DNA of 64,000 nucleotides from Akkermansiaceae bacterium (lineage in GTDB: Bacteria > Verrucomicrobiota > Verrucomicrobiia > Verrucomicrobiales > Akkermansiaceae): assembly GCA_030725745.1 (NCBI GenBank), contig JANRFH010000023.1:31015-95014 (forward strand), read 5' to 3'. The number at the start of each line of letters is the position of its first letter. The first letter of the stretch is position 1. Shown in pieces: positions 8,836-17,817 of the stretch. The position numbers and the translations under genes were made by a program. The notes beneath the pieces are model-generated. The model made no database searches. It saw nothing but the letters and a program-made list of their open reading frames with translations, and had not been told where the DNA came from.

Positions 8836-11511
8836 ATGAAGACCCTAATACCTTTAGTTTTAATCCCCATCGCCGCCACAGGGTGGACACCATCCGATAC
8901 TGGTTTCATGGCTCCTTTGGATACCTTTGTCGTCAAGGAAGGGCTTGAGGTAACGGAATGGGCGGTGAGCCCGATGTTGCGTAATCCGACAAACATGGAC
9001 ATCGATCACCTCGGGCGTATCTGGGTGACAGAGGGCGTGAACTACCGGATGAGAGGCGATCAAAGGCAGCCAGAGGGTGATCGCATCGTTATACTCGAGG
9101 ATACGGACAAGGACGGGAAAGCGGACAAAAGCTCGGTCTTCTGGCAGGATCCGGAGCTGGTGACGCCGCTCGGTATCGCAGTCTTTGACAACGTCGTCAT
9201 GGTCGCTCAACCGCCACATATGCTGAAGCTGACCGACACGAACCGGGATGGCAAATTCAGCGAGAAGGACGGCGATGTGCGTGAGGTGTTCCTGACGGGT
9301 TTCAACGGGCGCAACCACGACCACTCCCTGCACTCCGTGACATCGGGGCCCGATGGCAAATGGGTTTTCAACCAAGGAAACTGCGGAGCGATGTTTGAGG
9401 ATAAATCGGGGACGACCATTAAGCTGGGCGGAGCGTATATCGACGAGCGCTACTCGAAAAATGTGGCCAATGTGAAGGAGATAGCGGGTCAGCCATCAGG
9501 CGACGGATTTAGCTACAATTCAGGAGCCGCGATCCGGCTGAATCCCGATGGAACCGGGGCGAAGGTGATCGGGCACGGCTTCCGGAATTCCTACGAGCAG
9601 ATCACGAACTCGTATGGCTTCGTCTTCCAGAACGACAACGACGATCCACCGGCCTGCCGGGTGACTCACATGCTGGAGGGCGGCAATGCCGGGTTCTTCT
9701 CGCGCGATGGGAAGCGGACATGGAGGGCGGATCAGCGCCCGGGTCAAGACACGCCGACTGCGGAGTGGAGGCAGGATGATCCCGGCACGATGCCTGCGGG
9801 CGATGTCTATGGCGGCGGCTCGCCGACAGGTGTGTCGTTTTATGAAAACGGCGCGCTTGGAGAGGAGTTTGTCGGCACCCTGCTTGCCTGCGAGCCAGGG
9901 CAGAACCTGATTTTCTCCTACCAGCCGGAGCTGGAGGGAGCCGGGATGAAACTGGTGCGTGATGTGTTCGTGACGACAAATCCCGCGAACGATTTTGCTG
10001 GCTCGGATTTCACCGGACAAGGCAGGGCGGCTGCTGGAACCGCTCTGATGCACAACTTCCGCCCATCGGATGCGACGGTGGGAGCGGATGGCGCGATCTA
10101 TGTGGCTGACTGGACGGACTCGCGTGTCGGCGGGCACGGAACGAATGACCAGGGAGCGACCGGGGTGATCTATCGGATCGCACCGAAGGGCTTTAAGCCG
10201 GTGGTGCCTGAGATGGATCTTACGACGATAGAAGGCGCGGTGACTGCGCTGAAATCGCCAGCCAACAATGTGCGGTGGCTTGGATTTGAGAAGCTGAAGT
10301 CCGAGGGCGAAGGCGCATTCGATGCCGTGGCTGAGGTGATGAAGGATGCAAATCCTTTCGTTGCTGCACGTGGCATCTGGCTGCTTCCTTACATGGGTGA
10401 AGAGGGAATCCAAGTGCTCGAGGGGCTGCTAACTCACGATGATGAAAAGATACGCCTCGCGGCATTCCGTGCGATCCGCCGTAGCGACGGGGTAGTGGAT
10501 GCGTTCTCTTATGCTAAGCAACTGGCGAATGACGAATCGCCTGCGGTTCGCGCAGAAGCTGCGATTGAAATGAGATACCGCAGCTACGATGAGGCGCAGG
10601 AAGTGCTCTTAGCGGTGGCGAAGGGATATGACGGCAAAGACCGCTCGTATTTAGAATCGCTGGGTCTCGGTGCTGGGAAAAATACCGAGGCACTTTGGCA
10701 AACGCTTTCCACTGAGATGAAGCCGGGTGCGTCGGAGGAATGGTCGGAGGCTTTTGCTCGACTCACATGGCGCTTGATGCCGGAAGCCGCTGTTCCGGCT
10801 CTCGCTGAACGCGCAGCTTCCGAAAAGCTCTCCAATGAAGCTCGCATCCTAGCGTTAGATTCCCTGGCTTTCATCAACACCCGTGCATCGGCAGATGCGC
10901 TGATCTCCATAGCGTTAGAGGATTCTCCGGTGAAAGACACCGCCTCATGGTGGCTGCAAAACCGCGAGGGCGGGGAGTGGGCGTTCATGAAGCTGGGCGC
11001 GGAGTTGAAGGAAAAAGGAATATTGAAAGCTCCTGTGAAAATCCAAGCGATCACCATGCCGACGAAGCCGGAGAAGACAAACTATTCAGTTAAGGATGTG
11101 CTGGCGCTCAAGGGCGATGCGACGAAAGGCAAAGCACTGGCAGCACGTTGCGTGATGTGTCATCAAGTCGATGGACAGGGCGCGGAATACGGCCCGGCGC
11201 TCAAAGGCTTCGGCAAGAATCAGACGGATGAGGTCTTGATTCAGTCTCTCATCGATCCATCAGCAGAAATTTCCCATGGTTTCGATGGTCGGGAGCTGAT
11301 CCTGAAAGACGGCGGTGCGATCCACGGGCTGGTGATCGGCGATGGCAAGACGGTGACGATCAAATCCACCGGAGGTGTGACTCAGCAAGTGCCGAAGAAT
11401 AAGATCAAGGCGAACAAGCCCTTGGAGCAATCCCTCATGCTAAGCTCGGATCAGCTTGGGCTCAGCGCTCAGGACACAGCTGATATCGTCGAGTGGCTGA
11501 AAGGGTATTGA
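8836..11511 (+). CDS. PVC-type membrane-bound-dehydrogenase-like protein with HEAT repeats and C-terminal haem site
   Basis: This 891-residue secreted protein (signal peptide about 1-16) has the three-part layout typical of Planctomycetes and Verrucomicrobiota. An N-terminal beta-propeller resembling soluble sugar dehydrogenases (NPTNMDIDHLGRIWVTEG, a run of Asp-rich calcium-type loops DTDKDGKAD and DTNRDGKFSEKDG, and AIYVADWTDSRVGGHG) spans about residues 25-450. HEAT-like helical repeats follow to about 740. A haem-binding domain carries C772-V-M-C-H776 and the PVC-specific RxLxxKDGGxIxGL-like tail. It probably oxidises an unknown periplasmic substrate and passes electrons through its own c-type haem. 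The substrate cannot be inferred. It is transcribed alone, divergent from the DUF2007 gene. Confidence 0.9.
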   Translation: MKTLIPLVLIPIAATGWTPSDTGFMAPLDTFVVKEGLEVTEWAVSPMLRNPTNMDIDHLGRIWVTEGVNYRMRGDQRQPEGDRIVILEDTDKDGKADKSSVFWQDPELVTPLGIAVFDNVVMVAQPPHMLKLTDTNRDGKFSEKDGDVREVFLTGFNGRNHDHSLHSVTSGPDGKWVFNQGNCGAMFEDKSGTTIKLGGAYIDERYSKNVANVKEIAGQPSGDGFSYNSGAAIRLNPDGTGAKVIGHGFRNSYEQITNSYGFVFQNDNDDPPACRVTHMLEGGNAGFFSRDGKRTWRADQRPGQDTPTAEWRQDDPGTMPAGDVYGGGSPTGVSFYENGALGEEFVGTLLACEPGQNLIFSYQPELEGAGMKLVRDVFVTTNPANDFAGSDFTGQGRAAAGTALMHNFRPSDATVGADGAIYVADWTDSRVGGHGTNDQGATGVIYRIAPKGFKPVVPEMDLTTIEGAVTALKSPANNVRWLGFEKLKSEGEGAFDAVAEVMKDANPFVAARGIWLLPYMGEEGIQVLEGLLTHDDEKIRLAAFRAIRRSDGVVDAFSYAKQLANDESPAVRAEAAIEMRYRSYDEAQEVLLAVAKGYDGKDRSYLESLGLGAGKNTEALWQTLSTEMKPGASEEWSEAFARLTWRLMPEAAVPALAERAASEKLSNEARILALDSLAFINTRASADALISIALEDSPVKDTASWWLQNREGGEWAFMKLGAELKEKGILKAPVKIQAITMPTKPEKTNYSVKDVLALKGDATKGKALAARCVMCHQVDGQGAEYGPALKGFGKNQTDEVLIQSLIDPSAEISHGFDGRELILKDGGAIHGLVIGDGKTVTIKSTGGVTQQVPKNKIKANKPLEQSLMLSSDQLGLSAQDTADIVEWLKGY

Positions 11512-11519
11512 TTGTGATG

Positions 11520-11638
11520 GGGAGCGCGGGTCGGTGTGCCCCTTGGGTATTGTAAGCCGCTGTCTTGCACTCCGATTCTCTCTCGGGGCTTGAATGGAAT
11601 ATCGGAGTATCAGACAGCGGCTTACAAAGCCGCGCTCC
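11520..11638. repeat. Nested palindromic repeat element
   Basis: Three nested inverted repeats fill the gap between the haem protein and lexA: GGAGCGCGG (11521-11529) with CCGCGCTCC (11630-11638), TGTAAGCCGCTGTCT (11551-11565) with AGACAGCGGCTTACA (11612-11626), and ACTCCGAT (11569-11576) with ATCGGAGT (11601-11608). As RNA this would form one long hairpin with interruptions. It could end transcription from both convergent genes, or be a REP/MITE-like element. Confidence 0.8.
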
Positions 11639-11648
11639 ATATTGGCCG

Positions 11649-12263
11649 CTACGCGGATTTGCGTAAGAGGGCGACCATGACGCCCTGGATGAAGAGCTCA
11701 CCGGTGGGGATGAGGTCGGGGTAGGCGGAGTTTTCGGCGTGGAGGTAGGTGCGGCCTTTTTCGGAGACGAAGCGCTTGAGAGTGGTTTCTCCATCGATGA
11801 GGGCGGCGACGATGTCACCGTTGCGTGGTTCGCGTTTTTCGAGGACGACGGTGTCGCCATCGCAGATGTGGGCGTCGATCATGGACTCGCCGCGGACGCG
11901 GAGGGCGAAGGTGTCGCGTTTACGGCCGATGCCGATGGAGGTGACATCGATAGAGAGGCAACCTTCCTGTTCTTGCTCGGCGGCTTCGGCGTAGCCAGCG
12001 GCGATGGAGCCGTAGATGGGGATGTCACAGATTTCCTCGCGGTCGAGGTCTTCGGGGAAAATGACGGCGCGAGCTTTTCCGGGGAGGCGCTGGATGACGC
12101 CTTTTTTCTCAAGGGCGCGGAGGTGGCTCATCGCGGCTGTCTGGCTGGCGAATCCGAAGTAGTGCTGGATTTCGCGGGTGGAGGGCATGATGCCGGTCTC
12201 GTGGTGAGCCTTGCGGAGGTAGTCGAGGATCTCGATCTGACGGGTAGTGAGTGAATGTGACAT
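11649..12263 (-). CDS. lexA: LexA repressor
   Basis: LexA represses the SOS DNA-damage genes and cleaves itself when RecA is activated. The 204-residue protein starts at the ATG at 12263. The winged helix (residues 1-65) contains PSTREIQHYFGFASQTAAMSHLRALEKKG. The cleavage site is A89-G90 (IAAGYAEA), and the peptidase dyad is S127 (RGESMID) and K163 (TTLKRF), so all catalytic parts are intact. A LexA-type palindrome lies just 13 nt upstream, indicating autoregulation. The divergent neighbour is a DNA-repair helicase gene. Confidence 0.95.
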   Translation of the reverse strand: MSHSLTTRQIEILDYLRKAHHETGIMPSTREIQHYFGFASQTAAMSHLRALEKKGVIQRLPGKARAVIFPEDLDREEICDIPIYGSIAAGYAEAAEQEQEGCLSIDVTSIGIGRKRDTFALRVRGESMIDAHICDGDTVVLEKREPRNGDIVAALIDGETTLKRFVSEKGRTYLHAENSAYPDLIPTGELFIQGVMVALLRKSA

Positions 12264-12275
12264 AATTTTGAACAG

Positions 12276-12289
12276 TGTTCTTGAGAACA
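12276..12289. promoter_or_regulatory. LexA (SOS) box between lexA and the helicase gene
   Basis: The sequence TGTTC-TTGA-GAACA is a perfect match to TGTTC-N4-GAACA, the LexA-binding motif described for Verrucomicrobia. A second overlapping half, GAACA at 12270-12274, makes GAACA-G-TGTTC with the left arm. The box lies 13 nt before the lexA start and 73 nt before the helicase start, so it could control both divergent transcripts. Confidence 0.85.
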
Positions 12290-12361
12290 AAGTGCAGTGG
12301 AAATGGCGAGGCGTAAAGAAGGAAATTCCACATGCAAGCTATGCGATCTGTGTTTCAATGA

Positions 12362-14848
12362 ATGGCTATCAAATCGGAAATGCTTCACCCACTGCTCAAA
12401 CGCTGGCTCGAATCCAAGGGCTGGGAGGCGTTTCATTTTCAGGAGGAGAATTGGAAACGTTATTTGGAGGGAAGTTCGGGACTGCTGCATGCGCCGACGG
12501 GGTTCGGGAAAACTTTGGCGGTCTGGCTGGGGCCGCTGAGTGAATCCCTTGGGGCGTTGGGTATTTCCGAAGGGGAGATTCCGAGCAAGGCACAGCTCGC
12601 GGCGCTGCCCTGCGAGGTGCTGTGGATCACTCCTCTGCGGGCGCTTTCTCAAGACACCCTGCGTGCGCTGCGTGAGCCGATGGATGATCTGGGAATCGCT
12701 TGGCCGATTGAAGCGCGGACGGGAGATACCTCTTCATATCGGAAGGCGAAGCTGCGGGAGAAATTTCCACATACCTTGGTGACAACGCCGGAATCGCTTT
12801 CGCTGATGCTGACCCATCCGGACACACGGAAAAAATTGGCTCATCTGAAATGTGTGATCGTCGATGAGTGGCACGAGTTGCTTGGAACGAAGCGCGGGAT
12901 TCAGACGGAGCTATGCCTTGCGCGGCTGCGTAAGTGGCGTGGCACGGCGCTACGGACATGGGCGCTTTCAGCGACGCTTGGAAATCTGGAAGAAGCTGCG
13001 AAGCCACTTCACAAGCATCAGAAATCCGTTCCGAAAAACTTCCACATCCTTCCGGCGGACTTGGAGAAGAAGATCGAGATCACGACGATGATCCCGGATG
13101 AGATCGAATCCTTTCCATGGGCTGGGCATCTGGGCACGCGGCTGGTGGGGAGGGTGGCGCGGCAGATCAAGAAGGCGAACACGACTTTGCTTTTCACAAA
13201 CACGCGCAACCAGACGGAGAATTGGTTCCAGCAGTTGAGCGGGCTGGGGATTTTTGCGGATAACGAAATCGCGCTGCATCACGGCTCGCTGGATCGGGAG
13301 GAGCGCGCGCTGGTGGAGGCCGGGCTGCGAGATGGCACGTTGCGATGCGTGGTGTGCACTTCATCGTTGGATCTCGGGGTGGATTTCTCGCCGGTGGATC
13401 AGGTGATACAGGTGGGGTCGCCAAAGGGGATTGCGCGGCTGACGCAGAGGGCGGGACGTGCAGGGCACTCGCCGAATCAGATTTCACGCATCTTTTGTGT
13501 GCCGACGAATGCGCTGGAGCTGGTGGAGTTTTCTGCGGCGCGTGATGCCTGGGAGAGGCGTGAGATCGAAGCCCGGCGCATGCTTGGCAAGCCGCTCGAT
13601 GTGCTGGTGCAGCATTTGGTGTCGCTCGTCCTAGGTCAGCCAGCGAAGCCGGAGGATCTGCGGAAAGAGATCACTTCCAGCCATTCCTATCATGATCTCA
13701 CGGATGCGGAGTGGAAGTGGTGCATTGCTTTCATCACCAATGGCGGGGCGCTCTCGCAGTATCCGCAGTATAAGAAAGCGGTGCTGGAGGGTGGTTTGCT
13801 CAGCGTGCCCGATAAGCGCACAGCGCAGCTTCATCGGCTAAATATCGGGACGATCACTTCGGATGCGGCGATCACGATAAAATTCACTGGCGGGCGTATC
13901 CTTGGGAGTGTTGAGGAGTCGTTCATTTCCAAGCTGAAGCCCGGCGGGCAGTTTGTCTTCGCCGGGCGGAGACTGGAGCTTGTTCGTTTTCACAAACTCA
14001 ACGCAACCGTGAGGATGGCGACAAAAAAGACGCGGGGCGATGTGCCGAGCTGGAGTGGAGGGCGGCTACCGCTTTCCTCGGAGCTCGCGAGATCGGTGGC
14101 GAGGCAGCTACATACACCGACGGATAATGCGGAGATGAAGGCGGTGGCGCCGATTCTGGAAATTCAAAAGAGGTGGTCGAGCATTCCTACTGCGGAGAAG
14201 TTGCTGGTGGAGTTCACGACTTCGCGTGAGGGCGAGCATCTGTTTTTTTTCCCTTTTGCGGGACGGCTGGCGCATGAGGGGCTGGCCTCGCTGACGGCGT
14301 ATCGGATTTCCCAACGCAGTGGAGAATCAATTCACACGACGCAGAATGATTATGGATTTTCGCTGACCGCACGGCGCGGGCTTTCGCTAGATGAGGGGGT
14401 GCTGCGGGAGGCGCTTTCTCCGGAGAATCTGGAGGAGGATTTGCTCTCGTGCATGAACACGGCGGAGATGTCGCGGCGGCAATTCCGAATCATCGCGAGG
14501 GTGGCGGGGTTGTTGGTTCCTGATCTGCCGGGAAACCGGAGGCCGGTGCGGGATCTGCAGGTTTCGGCGCGGTTGTTGTTCGAGGTTTTTACGAGGTATG
14601 ATCCGGATAACCTCCTGTTAGAGCAGAGTCGGCGTGAGATTCTTGAGGGGCAGCTTGAGCTTGCGAGGCTGGAGGAGACCTTGGTTTCACTGGCTGGGAA
14701 ATCCTTTGAGCTTGTGGAAACGGAGCGCCTCACTCCGATGGCGTTTCCGCTGTGGGCGGATCGGCTTTCGGCCTATTTACCTGCGGGTGACGCGGCTACT
14801 CAGCTTGAAAAGATGCTGTTGCGACTGCAGGCTGAGACGAAGAAATGA
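12362..14848 (+). CDS. Ligase-associated DNA damage response DEXH-box helicase (Lhr-like)
   Basis: The 828-residue superfamily 2 helicase shows motif I APTGFGKT, motif Ia TPLRALS, motif Ib TTPESLS, motif II DEWH, motif III SATLGN, and motifs V/VI ending QRAGRAGHSPNQ. These and the C-terminal winged-helix/Lhr-core region (FPFAGRLAHEGLASLTAYR) match the Lhr-like helicase found with ATP-dependent DNA ligase, an exonuclease and PdeM in a bacterial DNA-repair cassette. It translocates on single-stranded DNA 3' to 5' and unwinds duplexes. Here only pdeM follows, with overlapping stop and start (ATGA). A LexA box upstream suggests SOS induction. The start could also be the ATG at 12380. Confidence 0.9.
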   Translation: MAIKSEMLHPLLKRWLESKGWEAFHFQEENWKRYLEGSSGLLHAPTGFGKTLAVWLGPLSESLGALGISEGEIPSKAQLAALPCEVLWITPLRALSQDTLRALREPMDDLGIAWPIEARTGDTSSYRKAKLREKFPHTLVTTPESLSLMLTHPDTRKKLAHLKCVIVDEWHELLGTKRGIQTELCLARLRKWRGTALRTWALSATLGNLEEAAKPLHKHQKSVPKNFHILPADLEKKIEITTMIPDEIESFPWAGHLGTRLVGRVARQIKKANTTLLFTNTRNQTENWFQQLSGLGIFADNEIALHHGSLDREERALVEAGLRDGTLRCVVCTSSLDLGVDFSPVDQVIQVGSPKGIARLTQRAGRAGHSPNQISRIFCVPTNALELVEFSAARDAWERREIEARRMLGKPLDVLVQHLVSLVLGQPAKPEDLRKEITSSHSYHDLTDAEWKWCIAFITNGGALSQYPQYKKAVLEGGLLSVPDKRTAQLHRLNIGTITSDAAITIKFTGGRILGSVEESFISKLKPGGQFVFAGRRLELVRFHKLNATVRMATKKTRGDVPSWSGGRLPLSSELARSVARQLHTPTDNAEMKAVAPILEIQKRWSSIPTAEKLLVEFTTSREGEHLFFFPFAGRLAHEGLASLTAYRISQRSGESIHTTQNDYGFSLTARRGLSLDEGVLREALSPENLEEDLLSCMNTAEMSRRQFRIIARVAGLLVPDLPGNRRPVRDLQVSARLLFEVFTRYDPDNLLLEQSRREILEGQLELARLEETLVSLAGKSFELVETERLTPMAFPLWADRLSAYLPAGDAATQLEKMLLRLQAETKK

Positions 14849-15492
14849 CCATCGAACTCGGCAATACTCCCGTCACCTTGCTCGCCGAGCATGCGGTGTT
14901 TTTGGAAAAGTCTGCGGTGCTGGTGCTCTCGGATTTGCATCTTGGGAAGTCGGCGACGTTTCGCGAAAAGGGGATACCGGTGCCCGAGGGTGATACGCGG
15001 CATGATCTGGATAGGGTCACGGCACTCGTTGAGAAACATCATGCGGCTTGTCTGGTGGTAGCCGGGGATTTGTTTCATGCGAAGGGAGGGATGAGCGAAC
15101 ATGTGCTGGGGTTGTTCCGAGAATGGGCGGCAGGGATAGTGGTTCCGATCATTCTAACAGAGGGAAATCATGACCGGATGGCGAGGCTTTCGAGGTATGA
15201 GCTGCCGATTGAAGTGGTGCCGTTTTCTGAAATCGACGGTCTACACATCACCCACGATCCGGATGAAATTCCTGATGGGATGGTGGGTATCGCGGGGCAC
15301 TTGCATCCGGGGATCCGTTTGCCGGAATCGCCGAGGAGGAGTATCCGTTTGCCTTTTTTTTACCTACGGAATGGGCGTGAGCTGGTGCTGCCAGCATTCT
15401 CTCGGTTCACGGGTCTGAATATTGCCAAGCCGAAGAGGGGGGATCGGGTGTTTGTTCCGAGCCGGGAGGATGTGCTGGAGGTGCCGATGTAG
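14845..15492 (+). CDS. pdeM: Ligase-associated metallophosphoesterase PdeM
   Basis: The 215-residue calcineurin-like phosphoesterase has all metal-binding motifs: SDLHLGK (D30, H32), AGDLFH, EGNHDR and GHLHPG. Proteins of this length next to an Lhr-like helicase are annotated as the ligase-associated DNA damage response endonuclease PdeM, a manganese-dependent enzyme of the repair cassette. The start overlaps the helicase stop by 4 nt, so translation is probably coupled. The usual third and fourth members, ATP-dependent DNA ligase and a metallo-beta-lactamase-fold exonuclease, are not adjacent. The next gene is convergent, 9 nt away. Confidence 0.9.
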   Translation: MTIELGNTPVTLLAEHAVFLEKSAVLVLSDLHLGKSATFREKGIPVPEGDTRHDLDRVTALVEKHHAACLVVAGDLFHAKGGMSEHVLGLFREWAAGIVVPIILTEGNHDRMARLSRYELPIEVVPFSEIDGLHITHDPDEIPDGMVGIAGHLHPGIRLPESPRRSIRLPFFYLRNGRELVLPAFSRFTGLNIAKPKRGDRVFVPSREDVLEVPM

Positions 15493-15501
15493 GGAGCGTT
15501 G

Positions 15502-17700
15502 CTACTTCAGCGCCTGAAGGTAGGTGTCGCGGAGTTTTTCGGCTTCGGACTTGGCGTTGATAAGCTCCCGAGTAGTGGCGTCGATGGATCGGCGAAGGTC
15601 GGCGAGAGCGGTTTCCTGCTGATGGAGGGTGTCGGTAAGGTTTCCGACGGAGGCGTCTAGGGCGCGGAGGGTTGCTTGGGCTTCGGTGAGGTGTGAACCG
15701 GTGAGTTGGGTTTCGCCGAGGGCGGTGGCGAAGGCGGCGCGTTCGGCGCGCTTGTCGTTGAGTGTGGCAGTGGGTGTTGATAGATCGATGAGGGTTTGGC
15801 GGAAGTTTGCGAGCTGATCCTGTCTGTTGATGGCGAAGGCGTGGGTTTTCTCTGAGGCGGCGAGGACGCGGGTGTTGATGGCGGCGGCGGAGAGGGATTT
15901 CTCGCGGGCGATGAGGGTGGCGAGTTCGGTTTCGGCGAGTTCTAGGGACTTGTCGGGAGGGGCGGGCTTGCGGGCTTCATCGGCAATTTTCCGTGCTTCG
16001 TTGAGCTTGTTTTTTGCGGGTTCGAGGCGGGCGCGGGCGGCATCGCGGTTTTTCTGTGCGGCGGTAAAGGCGGCGTTTGCTTTGGCTATTTCTTCGGGTG
16101 CTGTTTCCTTTTTTGCCTTTAGCTGATCGAGGGTTCTCTTGGCTTCATTGACGCCTTTTTCGGAAGCGTTGAGGATGTTTTTGGTTTGTTCGAGGGCTTT
16201 TTCTGCGGCGGCGAGAGCGTCGATGGCTTGCTGGACTGATTTGTTTCGTTCTTCGTTTGCGGCGAGGGAGGTGGAGATGGTTTCGCGGACTTCGTCGATG
16301 CGGGCGGTGACCAGTTCGATGCGGGTTTCGATGCTCTGGGGGTTGTTGAAAAAGGTGGTGATTTCCGGCTGGCCTTGGCCTTCGGTGAGGAAGGTGTGGA
16401 TGGCTCCGTAGGCGTCGGCGATGAAGGCGCGTTTGCCATCGTGGGAGATGGCGGCGGAAATGGGGAGGGAGGGGAGCTTGATGTCGCGGAGTTTGTTGAA
16501 ATCGGGTTTCCAGAGGCGTGCGAAGTCATCGCGGCCAGCGGAGATGGAGGTGCCGTTTTTCGCGAAGGAGAAGGCGGTAACTCCGCCTTTGTGGGCGTCG
16601 ATTTTCTTCACTTCGCCGCCGTTGTTCATTTCCCAGAAACGGACAGAGCCGTCCTCTGAGGCGGAGGCGAGGATGTTGGAATCGGAGCGGTAGGTGAGGG
16701 CGGTGATGGCTGCCTGGTGGCCGCGGAGGGTGTGGAACTCGGCGGCGGTTTCAGCTTCCCAGACCCAGACGCCGCCGTTGCGGTCGCCGCTGGCGAGGAG
16801 GATGCCATCGGGTGATATGTCGAGGGCGGTGATCCAGTCGGTGTGTTTTTTGACAGAGTGGAGCTGCTCGCCGGTGGAGGTGTCCCAGAGCTTGAGGAGC
16901 TTCGAGGGGCCGCCAGTGGCGACGATGTCAAAGGATGGGCGGATGTCTGAGGCGAGTATGGAATCGAATTCTTTGCCAACAGTTAAAGCGCGGGAGCCGG
17001 TGGTGATGTCGAAGGTGACGGTGATGCCGTTTTTCCCCGGGATGCCGCCGCCGACGATGAGGTAGCGGGCGTCTGGTGTGAAGGAGAGGGAGATGGGATC
17101 GCCCTCGGGGAAGTGGAGGATGCCGATGAGTTCGAGCGTTTCCGTGTGGTAAAGGAGGATTTGTTTCTGGCCGGTGACGGCGAGCAGGGGTGCCCAAGGG
17201 GAGCTGGCGATGGCGTGGACGGCGGAGGGTTTTTCCGTGACGACGGGAGGCTCTAGCAAGAGATGCTGAGGCATGGGCGGCGGGCCGTCGGGTTTTGCTG
17301 TGGGGTCGGAGGTGAGGGCTGTCTCGAATTTAGGCTTCGAGGGTTTGCGGGCGGTGGAGGATTTCGTTTCGAGGAGGCCGCCTTCGATCCATTTTTCGAG
17401 GACTGCGATCTTGTCGGCGCCGAGTTTTTCGCCCTCGGGCGGCATGAAGGGTTCGGCTGAGTGTTTGGAGAGGTTGATGAGGGTTGAGGAGGTGTCTCCG
17501 GGCTCGACGATTTTCCCGGAGGAACCGCCTTTCATGGTGCCATTGAAACTAGAGAGATCGAGACCGCCCTTGGTTTTGTCAGGGTTGTGGCAGTTCAGGC
17601 AAGACTGCTCAAAGATGGGGAAGACGTGGTCGTCGAAAGAGATTTTCTCCTGGGCGTGGAGCAGTCCGGTGAGGGGGATGATGTATAGGAGGCGCCGCAT
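15502..17700 (-). CDS. Planctomycete-type cytochrome c with WD40 repeats and C-terminal coiled coil
   Basis: The 732-residue exported protein has a signal peptide (about 1-16) followed by a PSCyt1-type domain with haem motif C34-L-N-C-H38 and the family phrase MPPEGEKL. Residues about 150-430 are WD40 repeats (for example HTDWITALDISPDGILLASGDRNGGVWVWEAE broken over two blades, ending WEMNN and RLWKPD). From about 455 to the end it is a long Lys/Glu/Ala-rich coiled coil. Such proteins are peculiar to the PVC group and of unknown function; they may be periplasmic scaffolds with a redox centre. It is convergent with pdeM with almost no spacer. Confidence 0.88.
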   Translation of the reverse strand: MRRLLYIIPLTGLLHAQEKISFDDHVFPIFEQSCLNCHNPDKTKGGLDLSSFNGTMKGGSSGKIVEPGDTSSTLINLSKHSAEPFMPPEGEKLGADKIAVLEKWIEGGLLETKSSTARKPSKPKFETALTSDPTAKPDGPPPMPQHLLLEPPVVTEKPSAVHAIASSPWAPLLAVTGQKQILLYHTETLELIGILHFPEGDPISLSFTPDARYLIVGGGIPGKNGITVTFDITTGSRALTVGKEFDSILASDIRPSFDIVATGGPSKLLKLWDTSTGEQLHSVKKHTDWITALDISPDGILLASGDRNGGVWVWEAETAAEFHTLRGHQAAITALTYRSDSNILASASEDGSVRFWEMNNGGEVKKIDAHKGGVTAFSFAKNGTSISAGRDDFARLWKPDFNKLRDIKLPSLPISAAISHDGKRAFIADAYGAIHTFLTEGQGQPEITTFFNNPQSIETRIELVTARIDEVRETISTSLAANEERNKSVQQAIDALAAAEKALEQTKNILNASEKGVNEAKRTLDQLKAKKETAPEEIAKANAAFTAAQKNRDAARARLEPAKNKLNEARKIADEARKPAPPDKSLELAETELATLIAREKSLSAAAINTRVLAASEKTHAFAINRQDQLANFRQTLIDLSTPTATLNDKRAERAAFATALGETQLTGSHLTEAQATLRALDASVGNLTDTLHQQETALADLRRSIDATTRELINAKSEAEKLRDTYLQALK

Positions 17701-17746
17701 CGGTGTAATGGATACGTTAGTAGGAGGGTGGAGTTTTCAGTTGGGA

Positions 17747-17778
17747 TTTTTTAATGAGGAAGGCAGGAATGCAGGAAC
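17747..17778 (+). repeat. Single arm of the AGGAAGGCAGGAA-type repeat
   Basis: The run TTTTTTAATGAGGAAGGCAGG followed by AATGCAGGAAC closely matches one arm of the palindrome at 39483-39591, with one changed base in the core. It lies in the 117-nt spacer between the NhaC and WD40-cytochrome genes. Confidence 0.55.
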
Positions 17779-17817
17779 TTGGGTTGTTGTTGTTTTGAGA
17801 GGTAGGATGACGCAGTT

